From assembly GCA_022778715.1 (NCBI GenBank), contig JALFRW010000007.1, positions 62,001 to 126,000 of the forward strand: 64,000 bases of DNA, read 5' to 3'. Below are positions 28,219-36,671 of the stretch, piece after piece (position 1 is the stretch's first letter; every line of letters begins with the position of its first letter). The DNA comes from Ezakiella sp. (GTDB lineage: Bacteria; Bacillota; Clostridia; Tissierellales; Peptoniphilaceae). Below the pieces are notes generated by a model, which saw only the letters and a list, made by a program, of their open reading frames with translations, made no database searches and was not told where the DNA came from. A program made the translations under genes and the position numbers.

Positions 28219-29178
28219 CTAGTGAAAACAATTAAAATTGATTGACTCAGTATTTAAAATTGAATCGGCTTCCACTGTTAAATGTTTTTTGTTTTGATCT
28301 TTACAAAGTATATCAATTGGGCCACTAGATACTACAAACGATTTATTTTTAATATTCATGCTCTCTTCAATCACCACGCGATTCATTCTCATAGTGCTAA
28401 AATCACAAGTTATTGAAGAAGCTGTGCAATTTTCCAAGTTTGCCGTCGAGCTTTTAGCTAAATGTAAACTATTTTCTGAATTTCTCATCACAAAATCTGA
28501 TTTTGAAGCATTTAAAACTGAAGATTCAAAATAAGCATTTGGCAAATTGCCAGTTTTATTTAATGAGCCGCCCTCTGAAAAAGTGTTTATAATTTCAAAA
28601 TTAGAATTTACAGCGTGAATCGGACTTGCAAAATATTTTGTGAGCCTTGCGTTTGAAATTTTAACCACCGATTGCTCCGCACGAATGCTCGAATTAATAT
28701 ATGAATAATCTAAATCCGCAGTCGAACCAAAAATATAAATCGTGGATTCAAAATCCTTAGTGTCTGGAATTGTCACATGACTAAAAATCAGCTTTGAATT
28801 TTCTGTTATGCAAATTTCCGGTTGAGCTTCCTTTTCATCAGAAACTTTTGCTCGGCTTTCTTTTTTAATAAACACATTTGTTAGTTTCACACAAGAATTT
28901 TTCTCTGCAGCAATTGTGCTTAAATCATTCTTATTGCCATTTATAATCATGTCTTCTATGTTTAATCTAGCTCCGTCTGTCACGAGAATAGGGCCGGAAA
29001 TCGTAGTGCTGATTTTATTATACAAAATTTTTCCTAACATATAAATGCTTTTATTTATAACAAAAACTTCGCCGCCCAAATCAATATTCATGCCATCTTT
29101 AACTTCTATAATGTCATTATTTTCAAACTTTTCGTATGTATTTTTAAATTCATTAGCATTTGAAATTAAATATCTCAT
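28219..29178 (-). CDS. Predicted right-handed beta-helix protein, unknown function
   Basis: 319 residues with no signal peptide, so apparently cytoplasmic. The sequence is a run of short strands with regularly spaced Ser/Asn/Thr and hydrophobic residues (for example GARLNIEDMIINGN, NSCVKLTNVFI, SVVKISNARL, KSDFVMRNSENSLHL), the pattern of a pectate-lyase-like beta-helix, but no catalytic motif is recognisable. It has its own promoter and an AAGGAGG ribosome-binding site and stands alone between two terminated units. Confidence 0.65.
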   Translation of the reverse strand: MRYLISNANEFKNTYEKFENNDIIEVKDGMNIDLGGEVFVINKSIYMLGKILYNKISTTISGPILVTDGARLNIEDMIINGNKNDLSTIAAEKNSCVKLTNVFIKKESRAKVSDEKEAQPEICITENSKLIFSHVTIPDTKDFESTIYIFGSTADLDYSYINSSIRAEQSVVKISNARLTKYFASPIHAVNSNFEIINTFSEGGSLNKTGNLPNAYFESSVLNASKSDFVMRNSENSLHLAKSSTANLENCTASSITCDFSTMRMNRVVIEESMNIKNKSFVVSSGPIDILCKDQNKKHLTVEADSILNTESINFNCFH

Positions 29179-29208
29179 TTTATCCTCCTTATTTTATTTT
29201 CTACACAA

Positions 29209-29237
29209 ATTATATCATTTATGAATCACTTAAACAA
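29209..29237 (-). promoter_or_regulatory. Promoter of the beta-helix gene
   Basis: Minus-strand TTGTTT (29232-29237), 17-base spacer, TATAAT (29209-29214). Confidence 0.6.
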
Positions 29238-29256
29238 ATAAAGTTACAAACTCATC

Positions 29257-29282
29257 AAAAAAGGAGCATTTCTGCCCCTTAA
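29257..29282 (-). terminator. Intrinsic terminator after the M18 aminopeptidase
   Basis: Minus-strand stem AGGGGCA / TGCTCCT (one G-T pair) with a GAAA loop and a following T run, starting right after the stop codon. Confidence 0.82.
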
Positions 29283-29284
29283 AA

Positions 29285-30538
29285 CTATTTAGAAAGCAAT
29301 GCTTCCATAATTTTCATCATATCTTCCTGGTCTTTGATTCCGCCGGTTTCAACAGCACTGTGCATCCCCCAGAGTGGATTTCCAACGTCCACGATCGGTA
29401 TGTCCACTCTTGATGTTGTAATTGCAGCAATTGTGGATCCCCCTCTCTTATCACTTCTATTTTGGAATGTTTGAACTTCTACACCAACTTCTTTAGCAAG
29501 TTCTTTGAAAATCGCAATGGAAACAGCATCTGATGTGTAAGCACCATTTGCTGCAATTTTAATTACCGGACCGCCACCAATAATCGGTCTATTTGTTGGA
29601 TCAGCATAGCTCATATAGTTTGGATGAACTGCGTGAGCTTCATCACTTGAAATCATAAATGAATTTGAAAGTGCGATTCTAAAATCGTCGAAATTGCCGT
29701 TTAATGAATAGCAAATTCTTTCAAGTGAATCTCTCAAGAATGGTGAGAACGCACCTTGAGCTGTTCTAGAGCCTATTTCTTCGTTATCACCAACAAATGC
29801 AACTGAAGTCATATCTCCCATATTTGCATTTATTATACACATGATATTTGCATAAGCCATTGCCAGATTGTCGAGTCTGCCGCTCATCAAAAATTCGTCG
29901 TTTACTCCAAGCACATGAGCTTTTTCGCAAGACACAACATATAATTCGTGAGAAATCAATTCTTCGCCGATTTCTTTTTCGATATATTTTATTAAGTTAA
30001 AATCGCCGTCCATTGTACAAACTGGAAGCACGTTTTCTTGTGGATTAATCTCAACTCCTTTGTTTGCTTCTCTATTCATGTGAATTGCAACAGATGGAAT
30101 AAAAATCATACCATCTTTACTTTTATAGTGAATTGTTTTCGGTTTTAAAGGGCTTTCTCCTTTAACGGTAACTTTTCCTTCAATTCCAAGGGGTCTGTCA
30201 AACCAAGTTGAAAGAAGTGGACCGCCATAAACTTCTGTGTTTAATTGTGCAACACATGCACGTTTCATATCCGGATTTTGTTTGATTCTAAAACATGGTG
30301 AATCAGAGTGGCTTCCAACAATTGTAAAACCATTTTTGATATCGCTGCCGGTTCTAAAAGCTAAAATTGCAGAATCATTTTTTGTAACATAATACTTGCT
30401 TTTTCGTTCTAGTTTCCAAGTTTCCCATTCTTTTAATTCTTTAAATCCGGCTTTTTCTAATTCAACCTTTAAATTTTTTACTGCACTTAAATTTAACCTT
30501 GATGAATCAAGAAAATTCATAAAATGTTTTAAATTCAT
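29285..30538 (-). CDS. M18 family aminopeptidase (aspartyl aminopeptidase type)
   Basis: Zinc aminopeptidase of 417 residues: first metal His/Asp in GSHSDSP near 75-81, SGRLDNLA, the catalytic Glu pair in GDNEEIGSRT, SSDEAHAVHPNY and the last metal His in GMHSAVETGG. Removes N-terminal (often acidic) residues from peptides in the cytoplasm. The AGGAGG site is nine bases upstream; 21 bases after the small membrane protein gene. Confidence 0.93.
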   Translation of the reverse strand: MNLKHFMNFLDSSRLNLSAVKNLKVELEKAGFKELKEWETWKLERKSKYYVTKNDSAILAFRTGSDIKNGFTIVGSHSDSPCFRIKQNPDMKRACVAQLNTEVYGGPLLSTWFDRPLGIEGKVTVKGESPLKPKTIHYKSKDGMIFIPSVAIHMNREANKGVEINPQENVLPVCTMDGDFNLIKYIEKEIGEELISHELYVVSCEKAHVLGVNDEFLMSGRLDNLAMAYANIMCIINANMGDMTSVAFVGDNEEIGSRTAQGAFSPFLRDSLERICYSLNGNFDDFRIALSNSFMISSDEAHAVHPNYMSYADPTNRPIIGGGPVIKIAANGAYTSDAVSIAIFKELAKEVGVEVQTFQNRSDKRGGSTIAAITTSRVDIPIVDVGNPLWGMHSAVETGGIKDQEDMMKIMEALLSK

Positions 30539-30559
30539 CTTAAACCTCCTAAAAAACTA

Positions 30560-30997
30560 TCATATCAAAAATACAAATGATAGATAGATATATATTACAT
30601 ACCCAATTATTACATGATATAACGTAAACATCAACATCGTAATGGTTCGCATTATTGTAAATTTTCTATTAAAGAAATTAATCAAGCTGCCAATATAATT
30701 AAGTAAAAATAATACTGAAATTATAATCGTCACAATTTTTATCGTAAGATTGCTCATGCCAACTCTTTTTGTTAATAAAAAAAGTTCTCCTGCAAACAAA
30801 AATAGCGCTATCAAAAATAAACTTATAAACTCTCTTTTTATCCATCTTGCTTTCAACATCACGATTGAACTTAGAAAAATATATGCGCCTAAAACATACA
30901 ACAATTTCGTACTTTTACCAATAAATATTGCTGCTACAATACAGATTGCTGTGAGTGCTGCAAGCAGAATTATATCAGTTGTTCTCTTTTTTCTCAT
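30560..30997 (-). CDS. Small multi-pass membrane protein, unknown function
   Basis: 145 residues with four or five hydrophobic segments and a basic N-terminus (RKKRTT). No family recognised. It has a ribosome-binding site (GAGAGG), an extended -10 promoter upstream and precedes the M18 gene by 21 bases, which supports it as a real gene. Confidence 0.6.
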   Translation of the reverse strand: MRKKRTTDIILLAALTAICIVAAIFIGKSTKLLYVLGAYIFLSSIVMLKARWIKREFISLFLIALFLFAGELFLLTKRVGMSNLTIKIVTIIISVLFLLNYIGSLINFFNRKFTIMRTITMLMFTLYHVIIGYVIYIYLSFVFLI

Positions 30998-31310
30998 ATT
31001 TACCTCTCTGGAAATTTACTAAATATATTATATCACAACGATTAATAGTTTAATATAGTAATATAGAAATTATATTTAATTTAATATAAATTCTCTCTAA
31101 CCCTATCCTGTAATTATGTAAATTTCATACGCCATATTTAAGTCCAAATGTCTATCGTGCGATACGAAAAATATTGCTCCCAAAAATATTTTTGCTTATT
31201 TATGATTCTTATTTGCTCTTATTTATAACAATGCTCAATTTTTTATATTCAAAATATCGCCTCACTGTCCTGATTCAATATTTTATTGAATTATAATAAA
31301 AGTTAAAAGC
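30998..31310. other. Intergenic stretch without a gene
   Basis: AT-rich. It holds the promoter at 31027-31035 and a hairpin (ATTCAATA/TATTGAAT, 31273-31291) about 20 bases past the stop of the next gene on the minus strand. Without a T run this is only a weak terminator candidate. Confidence 0.5.
31027..31035 (-). promoter_or_regulatory. Extended -10 promoter for the small membrane protein-M18 unit
   Basis: Minus-strand TGATATAAT (31027-31035); no convincing -35. Confidence 0.5.
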
Positions 31311-31931
31311 TTATTCCTCCCAAGTTTCTTTCATATCTGAAACGATTTTGAAAAAATCTTCTCCCGGATGAATAATATGTTTAACCCAATCTTTTTTGAT
31401 TCGCCAAAGATTTGCTTGCACCACAAACTCGCTCCTGTCGGTAATTTCAAAAATTCTAGACCAACTGTCCACAATTCTTTCTTTTATTTCATCAAAAGCT
31501 CCAATATATTTCCTGTCAAAAATATCAAAGCTGTGTTCAAGTCCGTAAACTTTTAATATCTCTTTAAATTCATTTTCATCTGTCTCATCTTTTGGTATAT
31601 ATTGATTGTTTAAAACGAGATCCCATTTTGCACCGTCAAAATATATCACCTCGTTCTTTGGAACTGTGATAGCATAAACCACCGTTTTATCAATTGGCTT
31701 CAAACAATTCTTCTTTGAAACACTGCACCAAATTGGATAAAAAGCATCAGTTGTGCGAGGTGCAATTTTTTCCGCCATTTTTACAAAATGATCATATTTT
31801 TCCAAAAAAAATGGTGCTGTATCGTCCAAATGAATGCACACATAAAGCTTTTTATTGGTTATTTCACCTTTTTTATCAAGTTCAAATAAACTGTTCTCGT
31901 GTTGTCTTGTATACAAATTTACATATTCCAT
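31311..31931 (-). CDS. DUF3841-like protein
   Basis: 206 residues, soluble. The pattern (TDAFYPIWCSVS, VYAITVPKNEVIYFDGAKWDLVLNNQYIP, then SFDIFDRKY..) resembles DUF3841, a family of unknown function found singly in Firmicutes. The ribosome-binding site is weak (AGGTGAT). It stands alone between other units; nothing in context suggests a role. Confidence 0.65.
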   Translation of the reverse strand: MEYVNLYTRQHENSLFELDKKGEITNKKLYVCIHLDDTAPFFLEKYDHFVKMAEKIAPRTTDAFYPIWCSVSKKNCLKPIDKTVVYAITVPKNEVIYFDGAKWDLVLNNQYIPKDETDENEFKEILKVYGLEHSFDIFDRKYIGAFDEIKERIVDSWSRIFEITDRSEFVVQANLWRIKKDWVKHIIHPGEDFFKIVSDMKETWEE

Positions 31932-32083
31932 AACATCACCTATTTATATTTACCCAAAATAATACGAATAAAATGATGGAAGATATACTAAAAAGTAATT
32001 ATAAAATAACTAATTTTGCTAATTTAATATTAAACACTTTTATTTCTCTCTTTTATTTTAATTGTTATGCTGATTCTTTCAAG

Positions 32084-32114
32084 AAAAAAAGAAGTATATA
32101 CATACTTCTTTTTC
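32084..32114 (-). terminator. Bidirectional intrinsic terminator after the purine operon
   Basis: Stem AAAAAGAAGTAT / ATACTTCTTTTT with a four-base loop, A-rich on one side and T-rich on the other, about 100 bases past the permease stop. Confidence 0.8.
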
Positions 32115-32211
32115 CAATTTATTCTAAATTCTTTTCATAATCTTTGTTTTAATTTTTTCAAGTCTTTAAGCAATAGTTTGGATTGCTTATTTAACTACTT
32201 CTTATCACAAA

Positions 32212-33510
32212 TTAAAGGAAAATCATTCGTAGAATAAATAATACTGTAAGCACCCACATAAGTGGTGAAACTTCCTTTGATTTTCCTGTTAAAGTTTTAA
32301 TCAAAGTATAACTAATAATACCGAAAACTATTCCTTCTGCAATTGAGTATGCAAACGGCATCATTGCAATAGCTAAGAACGCTGGAACTGCTTCCGATAA
32401 ATCATGCCAATCTATTTCCATTACTGAGCTCATCATAAATACACCAACAACTACGAGAACTGGTGCGGTTGCAGCTGCTGGAATTAATCCAAAGAGTGGA
32501 GCAATAAATAATGAGAGTAAAAATAAAATTGCAGTTGTAAGTGAAGTGAGACCAGTTCTTCCACCTTCTGCAACGCCTGCTGAGCTTTCTACAAATGTTG
32601 TAACTGTTGAAGTTCCCATGCATGCACCGAAGATTGTACCTATGGCATCAGTTGTTAAAGCTTGTGAAACGCGTGGTAGCTTGCCATTTTCGTCTAGCAT
32701 TCCAGATTTAGATGCAACACCTGCGAGAGTTCCCACTGTGTCGAAAATATCAACGAATAAAAACGTTATAACTACAATCCAGAATTCTTTAGTCATGATT
32801 TGTTCAAATGGAATAAATTGGAATGCAACTTTATCTAGTGATGGTGGCATGCTAACAGCCTTAAAACCTTCAGGAATTGTAGTTACTCCAAGTGGAATAC
32901 CGATTACTGTTGCCACAATGATACCAATTAAAAGTGCACCTTTAACATTTCTTGCATATAAAACTGCAATTATGATTAGTGAAACAAGTGCAACTATAGC
33001 CGGTCTTTCAGTTAATTTTCCAAGTCCTATAATTGTGCCTTCGTTAGCTACTATAATATTTGCACTCTTTAATCCAACTAGTGCAATAAATAGTCCAATA
33101 CCTGCTGAAACTGCTTTTTTAAGTGAAGGTGGAATAAGGTCGAAAATTGCTTCTCTAACTTTTAAAAAGCTTAGAATGATAAAAATAATACCTTCTACTA
33201 AAACTGCCGTTAATGCGAATTGCCAGCTCTTGCCCATTCCTAAGCAAACAGAATATGCAAAAAATGCATTTAAGCCCATGCCCGGAGCTAGAGCAAATGG
33301 ATATTTTGCATATATAGCCATAATGAGCGTTGCGACTCCAGCTGATAGAGCTGTTGCGGTAAAAACTGCACCATAATCCATTCCTGCGTCCGATAAAATA
33401 AGCGGATTAACTGCCAGAATGTAAACCATTGTCATAAATGTTGTAATGCCGGCGATAATCTCAGTTTTTACATCGGTGTTGTGTTCTTTTAATTTAAAAA
33501 ACTTTTCCAT
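32212..33510 (-). CDS. NCS2-type purine (adenine/guanine/hypoxanthine) permease, PbuG/AzgA-like
   Basis: 432-residue membrane protein with about 12 segments: AGITTFMTMVYILAVNP near the N-terminus, APGMGLNAFFAYSV, LFVDIFDTVGTLAGVAS and GTSTVTTFVESSAGVAEGGRTGLT are diagnostic of the AzgA/PbuG branch. The ATG at 33510 has GGAGG five bases upstream; an in-frame start at 33570 would run through intergenic hairpins and is rejected. As the last gene of the pur operon it would supply purine bases by salvage. Confidence 0.93.
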   Translation of the reverse strand: MEKFFKLKEHNTDVKTEIIAGITTFMTMVYILAVNPLILSDAGMDYGAVFTATALSAGVATLIMAIYAKYPFALAPGMGLNAFFAYSVCLGMGKSWQFALTAVLVEGIIFIILSFLKVREAIFDLIPPSLKKAVSAGIGLFIALVGLKSANIIVANEGTIIGLGKLTERPAIVALVSLIIIAVLYARNVKGALLIGIIVATVIGIPLGVTTIPEGFKAVSMPPSLDKVAFQFIPFEQIMTKEFWIVVITFLFVDIFDTVGTLAGVASKSGMLDENGKLPRVSQALTTDAIGTIFGACMGTSTVTTFVESSAGVAEGGRTGLTSLTTAILFLLSLFIAPLFGLIPAAATAPVLVVVGVFMMSSVMEIDWHDLSEAVPAFLAIAMMPFAYSIAEGIVFGIISYTLIKTLTGKSKEVSPLMWVLTVLFILRMIFL

Positions 33511-33532
33511 ATAACCTCCGAAAAATTTATTT

Positions 33533-33572
33533 GGTGCTTTCGCACCTATATTTAGAGGTGACAAAGTCACCT
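33533..33572 (-). other. Two stable hairpins between purH and the permease gene
   Basis: On the minus strand, AGGTGAC/GTCACCT (33556-33572, three-base loop) is followed by GGTGC-GAAA-GCACC (33533-33546, GNRA tetraloop). Neither has a strong T run; they may stabilise or attenuate the transcript. Confidence 0.6.
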
Positions 33573-33579
33573 TTAAATA

Positions 33580-35109
33580 TTAATGTTTGAAATGTCTGTT
33601 TCCTGAAAATAATAATGACACGTCAAGTTCGTTTGCAGCATCAATAGAGAGTTGGTCTTTTAGTGATCCACCAGGTTCCACAATTGCTTTAATTCCGTGT
33701 TCAGCCAAAAGTCTTACACAGTCGTCAAACGGGAAGAATGCGTCAGAGGCAAGCACTGCACCATTTGCTTTGTCGCCTGCTTGTTTTAAAGCTTGTTCTA
33801 CTGCAAAAAATCTATTAACACTTCCAAGTCCAATACCAACTGTTGCACCGTCTTTTACAATTACAACTGCATTTGATTTAGCAAATTTAACAGCTTTCAT
33901 AGCGAATTTTAAATCTTTAATTTCATCATCAGTTGCTGAGCGATTGGATTTTAGTTCTAATTCATTGTCTTCTTTTGAGTCGAAATCTTGAGCAATAACA
34001 GTTCCTGCAAGCACTTTCATTTCAAACCCTTTTTCTCTCTTGTTTACAATATCAGGAATTTCTAGCACTCTCAAGTTCTTTTTCTTTGCTAAAATTTCTA
34101 ATGCCTCCTTTGAATATGATGGGGCAATGATTACTTCAAGGAAAATCTTTACTAGTTCTTCTGCTGTCTTTGCGTCCACTTCCTTGTTAAATCCCACTAT
34201 ACCGCCAAATATTGATTGGTCGTCGCAGCTGTATGCTTTTTCATAAGCTTCATAAATTGTGTCCGCTTCACCAATTCCGCATGGGTTTGTGTGTTTTACA
34301 GCTACACAGGTTGGCCTTTCGTTGAATAATTTTACCATTTCAACTGTAGCTGCAGCATCATTATAATTGTTGTAGCTGAGTTCTTTGCCTTGGTATTGCT
34401 TTGCGGTGCCCAGAGCTGATGGATCGCCATTGTATAATTCGTAAGCAACACCTCTTTGATGTGGATTTTCGCCGTATCTTAGTTCATGTTCTTTCTTTAA
34501 AGGCAAAGTCAATAATTCAGGGAAATCAATTTCAGCTTTTTCGTTAAAATACTTTGCAATCCATGCATCATAATAAGCTGTGAGCATAAATGCTTTTCTT
34601 GCAAGTTCTCTTCTTGTTTCAAGTGTCGTGTTGCCATTTGCTTTGATTTCTTCAAGCACTACATTAAAATCTTCATTATCTGTAATAATTGTGGTGTATT
34701 TATAATTTTTAGCAGTTGCTCTAATCATTGATGGTCCACCGATATCAATCTTTTCAATTATATCATCATCGCTTGCCCCACTTAAATAAGTGTCTTTAAA
34801 AGGATAGAGATTGTTTACCACAATGTCAATTGGTTCTGTACCAAGTTCTTTTATTTCTTTAACATCTTCCGGTTTTTCTCTACGATATAAAATTCCTGCG
34901 TGAACTTTTGGGTGAAGAGTTTTAACTCTGCCACCGAGCATATCCTTTGAACCAGTAAATTCAGCAACATCGATTGCCTCAACTCCGGCTTCCTTTAGAA
35001 CTTTTAAAGTTCCCCCTGTGGAAATAATTTTATACCCTAATCTTTCCAATTCTCTTGCAAAATCTTCAATCCCGTCTTTATAGTAGCAGGAAAATAAAGC
35101 ATGTTTCAT
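33580..35109 (-). CDS. purH: Bifunctional AICAR transformylase/IMP cyclohydrolase
   Basis: Last two steps to IMP, using 10-formyl-THF. 509 residues: N-terminal IMP cyclohydrolase (SCYYKDGIEDFA, STGGTLKVLKE, GRVKTLHPKVHAGIL) and C-terminal transformylase (RYGENPHQRG, VKHTNPCGIG, SDAFFPFDD, the RHFKH end). Full length. The start overlaps the purN stop by four bases. Confidence 0.97.
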   Translation of the reverse strand: MKHALFSCYYKDGIEDFARELERLGYKIISTGGTLKVLKEAGVEAIDVAEFTGSKDMLGGRVKTLHPKVHAGILYRREKPEDVKEIKELGTEPIDIVVNNLYPFKDTYLSGASDDDIIEKIDIGGPSMIRATAKNYKYTTIITDNEDFNVVLEEIKANGNTTLETRRELARKAFMLTAYYDAWIAKYFNEKAEIDFPELLTLPLKKEHELRYGENPHQRGVAYELYNGDPSALGTAKQYQGKELSYNNYNDAAATVEMVKLFNERPTCVAVKHTNPCGIGEADTIYEAYEKAYSCDDQSIFGGIVGFNKEVDAKTAEELVKIFLEVIIAPSYSKEALEILAKKKNLRVLEIPDIVNKREKGFEMKVLAGTVIAQDFDSKEDNELELKSNRSATDDEIKDLKFAMKAVKFAKSNAVVIVKDGATVGIGLGSVNRFFAVEQALKQAGDKANGAVLASDAFFPFDDCVRLLAEHGIKAIVEPGGSLKDQLSIDAANELDVSLLFSGNRHFKH

Positions 35110-35663
35110 TGTAGTTCCTCCCTCACAAAACTATTTATAGCCATATTAAACAAATTGTGTTCAGTTACCAAAACCTTTGCTGCTATTTCTTCTTTTGTCT
35201 TTAAACCTTTAACACTTACAAACGAACGCATATAAATGCGACCCTTATCATAATTTTCATCAACCACATGAACTGTAGCGCCGGTAAATTCGTCCTCAGC
35301 CTCGAGTACTTTTTGGTGCACATGTTCACCATAGCAGCCCTTTCCACCATATTTTGGTAAAAGAGCAGGATGAATATTTAAAATGGGCGGCGCATCCTTA
35401 ACAAACCATTCCGGAATTTTTTTTAAAAAACCGGCTAATATAATAATTTCGATTTTTTCCTTTTTTACAATGTCAAACACTTTTTTGAAAAAATCTTCTT
35501 TAATATATTCTGCATTTAAACCCAAGTTTTTAGCTCTTATAATTCCATAAGCATCTCTGTCTGAAAAAACTCCGCGAATATCAATCAAATCGTTTTTTTC
35601 AGCAATTGCTTGCATATTTGTACCGGAGCCGGAAATTAAAATTATAGCCCTTTTATAACACAT
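35106..35663 (-). CDS. purN: Phosphoribosylglycinamide formyltransferase
   Basis: Formyl-THF-dependent formylation of GAR. 185 residues: ISGSGTNMQA, ILAGFLKKIP, the catalytic NIHPALLPKYGGKG and GATVHVVDENYDKG. Starts inside the purM 3' end (22-base overlap), with GAGG ahead of the ATG. Confidence 0.95.
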   Translation of the reverse strand: MCYKRAIILISGSGTNMQAIAEKNDLIDIRGVFSDRDAYGIIRAKNLGLNAEYIKEDFFKKVFDIVKKEKIEIIILAGFLKKIPEWFVKDAPPILNIHPALLPKYGGKGCYGEHVHQKVLEAEDEFTGATVHVVDENYDKGRIYMRSFVSVKGLKTKEEIAAKVLVTEHNLFNMAINSFVREELQ

Positions 35664-36670
35664 TTTTCCTCGCCGGAAACAATTTCACCAAATACAACCG
35701 GTTTTTCGCCAACACTTCTTAGTGCATCCAAAACTTCGTCTTTCTTTGCACTTTCAACTGCAAATACATATCCAATTCCCATATTGAATGTGCCATACAT
35801 TTCCTTAGTTTCAATGTTGCCATTTTTTTGTAAAAAATCAAAAATTGCCGGCTTTTCAATATTGTCTAAGTCCACATTTGCGCATAAACCATTTGGAATC
35901 ATTCTTGGAATATTTTCATAGAATCCACCACCGGTGATATGACACATTCCGTGAATTGCCTTAGTCTTTAATGCAGCGAAAACTGCGTCTTTATAAATTA
36001 TAGTTGGAGTTAATAAAACTTCTCCTAAAGTTTTATCAAAACCGTCATAAACTTTTTGATAATCAAGATTGTTAATTTCCACAATCTTTCTTACTAAACT
36101 AAAACCATTTGAGTGAACGCCTGATGAAGGAAGTCCGATCAAAACATCTCCTTCTTTCACGTTCTTCTCATAGTCCACGATTTCGTCTTCTTCCACACAA
36201 CCAACTGCAAATCCGGCGATATCGTATTCATCTTCGCTGTAAAAGCCCGGCATTTCAGCTGTTTCGCCGCCGATTAAAGCGCATCCGCTCATCACACAAC
36301 CGTCAGCCACTCCTTTAACGATGTCTGCCATTTTTTCTGCAACTAACTTTCCTGTTGCAATATAGTCTAAGAAAAATAACGGTTCAGCTCCTTGACACAA
36401 AATATCATTTACGCACATTGCGACAGCGTCGATACCGACTGTATCGTGTTTGCCTGTTATAAAAGCGAGTTTCAGCTTGGTCCCGACACCATCTGTACCT
36501 GAAACGAGTACCGGATTTTTATAACCCTTCAATTTAAAAAGTCCGCTAAAACCTCCAATGTCCGCTAAAACTTCCGGCCTTGTTGTCTTTTTTATGTGTT
36601 CTTTAATCAAACTTACTTCCTTGTAGCCTTCGTGCTTATCTACGCCGGCATCTTTATATGAAATACTCAT
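35642..36670 (-). CDS. purM: Phosphoribosylformylglycinamidine cyclo-ligase (AIR synthetase)
   Basis: ATP-dependent ring closure of FGAM to AIR. 342 residues from the ATG at 36670 (AAGGAG ahead): SISYKDAGVD, LVSGTDGVGTKLK, CVNDILCQGAEPLFFLDY, GGETAEMPG, LPSSGVHSNGFSLVRK, HITGGGFYENIPRM. In-frame ATGs further upstream lie inside purF and are rejected. Confidence 0.96.
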   Translation of the reverse strand: MSISYKDAGVDKHEGYKEVSLIKEHIKKTTRPEVLADIGGFSGLFKLKGYKNPVLVSGTDGVGTKLKLAFITGKHDTVGIDAVAMCVNDILCQGAEPLFFLDYIATGKLVAEKMADIVKGVADGCVMSGCALIGGETAEMPGFYSEDEYDIAGFAVGCVEEDEIVDYEKNVKEGDVLIGLPSSGVHSNGFSLVRKIVEINNLDYQKVYDGFDKTLGEVLLTPTIIYKDAVFAALKTKAIHGMCHITGGGFYENIPRMIPNGLCANVDLDNIEKPAIFDFLQKNGNIETKEMYGTFNMGIGYVFAVESAKKDEVLDALRSVGEKPVVFGEIVSGEEKCVIKGL

Positions 36671-36671
36671 A

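Noticed and set aside
31273..31291. Terminator after the DUF3841-like gene
   Set aside because: The 8-bp AT-only stem has no T run, so I list it only as a weak hairpin.
32546..33376. 276-codon plus-strand open frame
   Set aside because: It lies entirely antisense to the purine permease, has no ribosome-binding site and its composition mirrors the membrane protein on the other strand.
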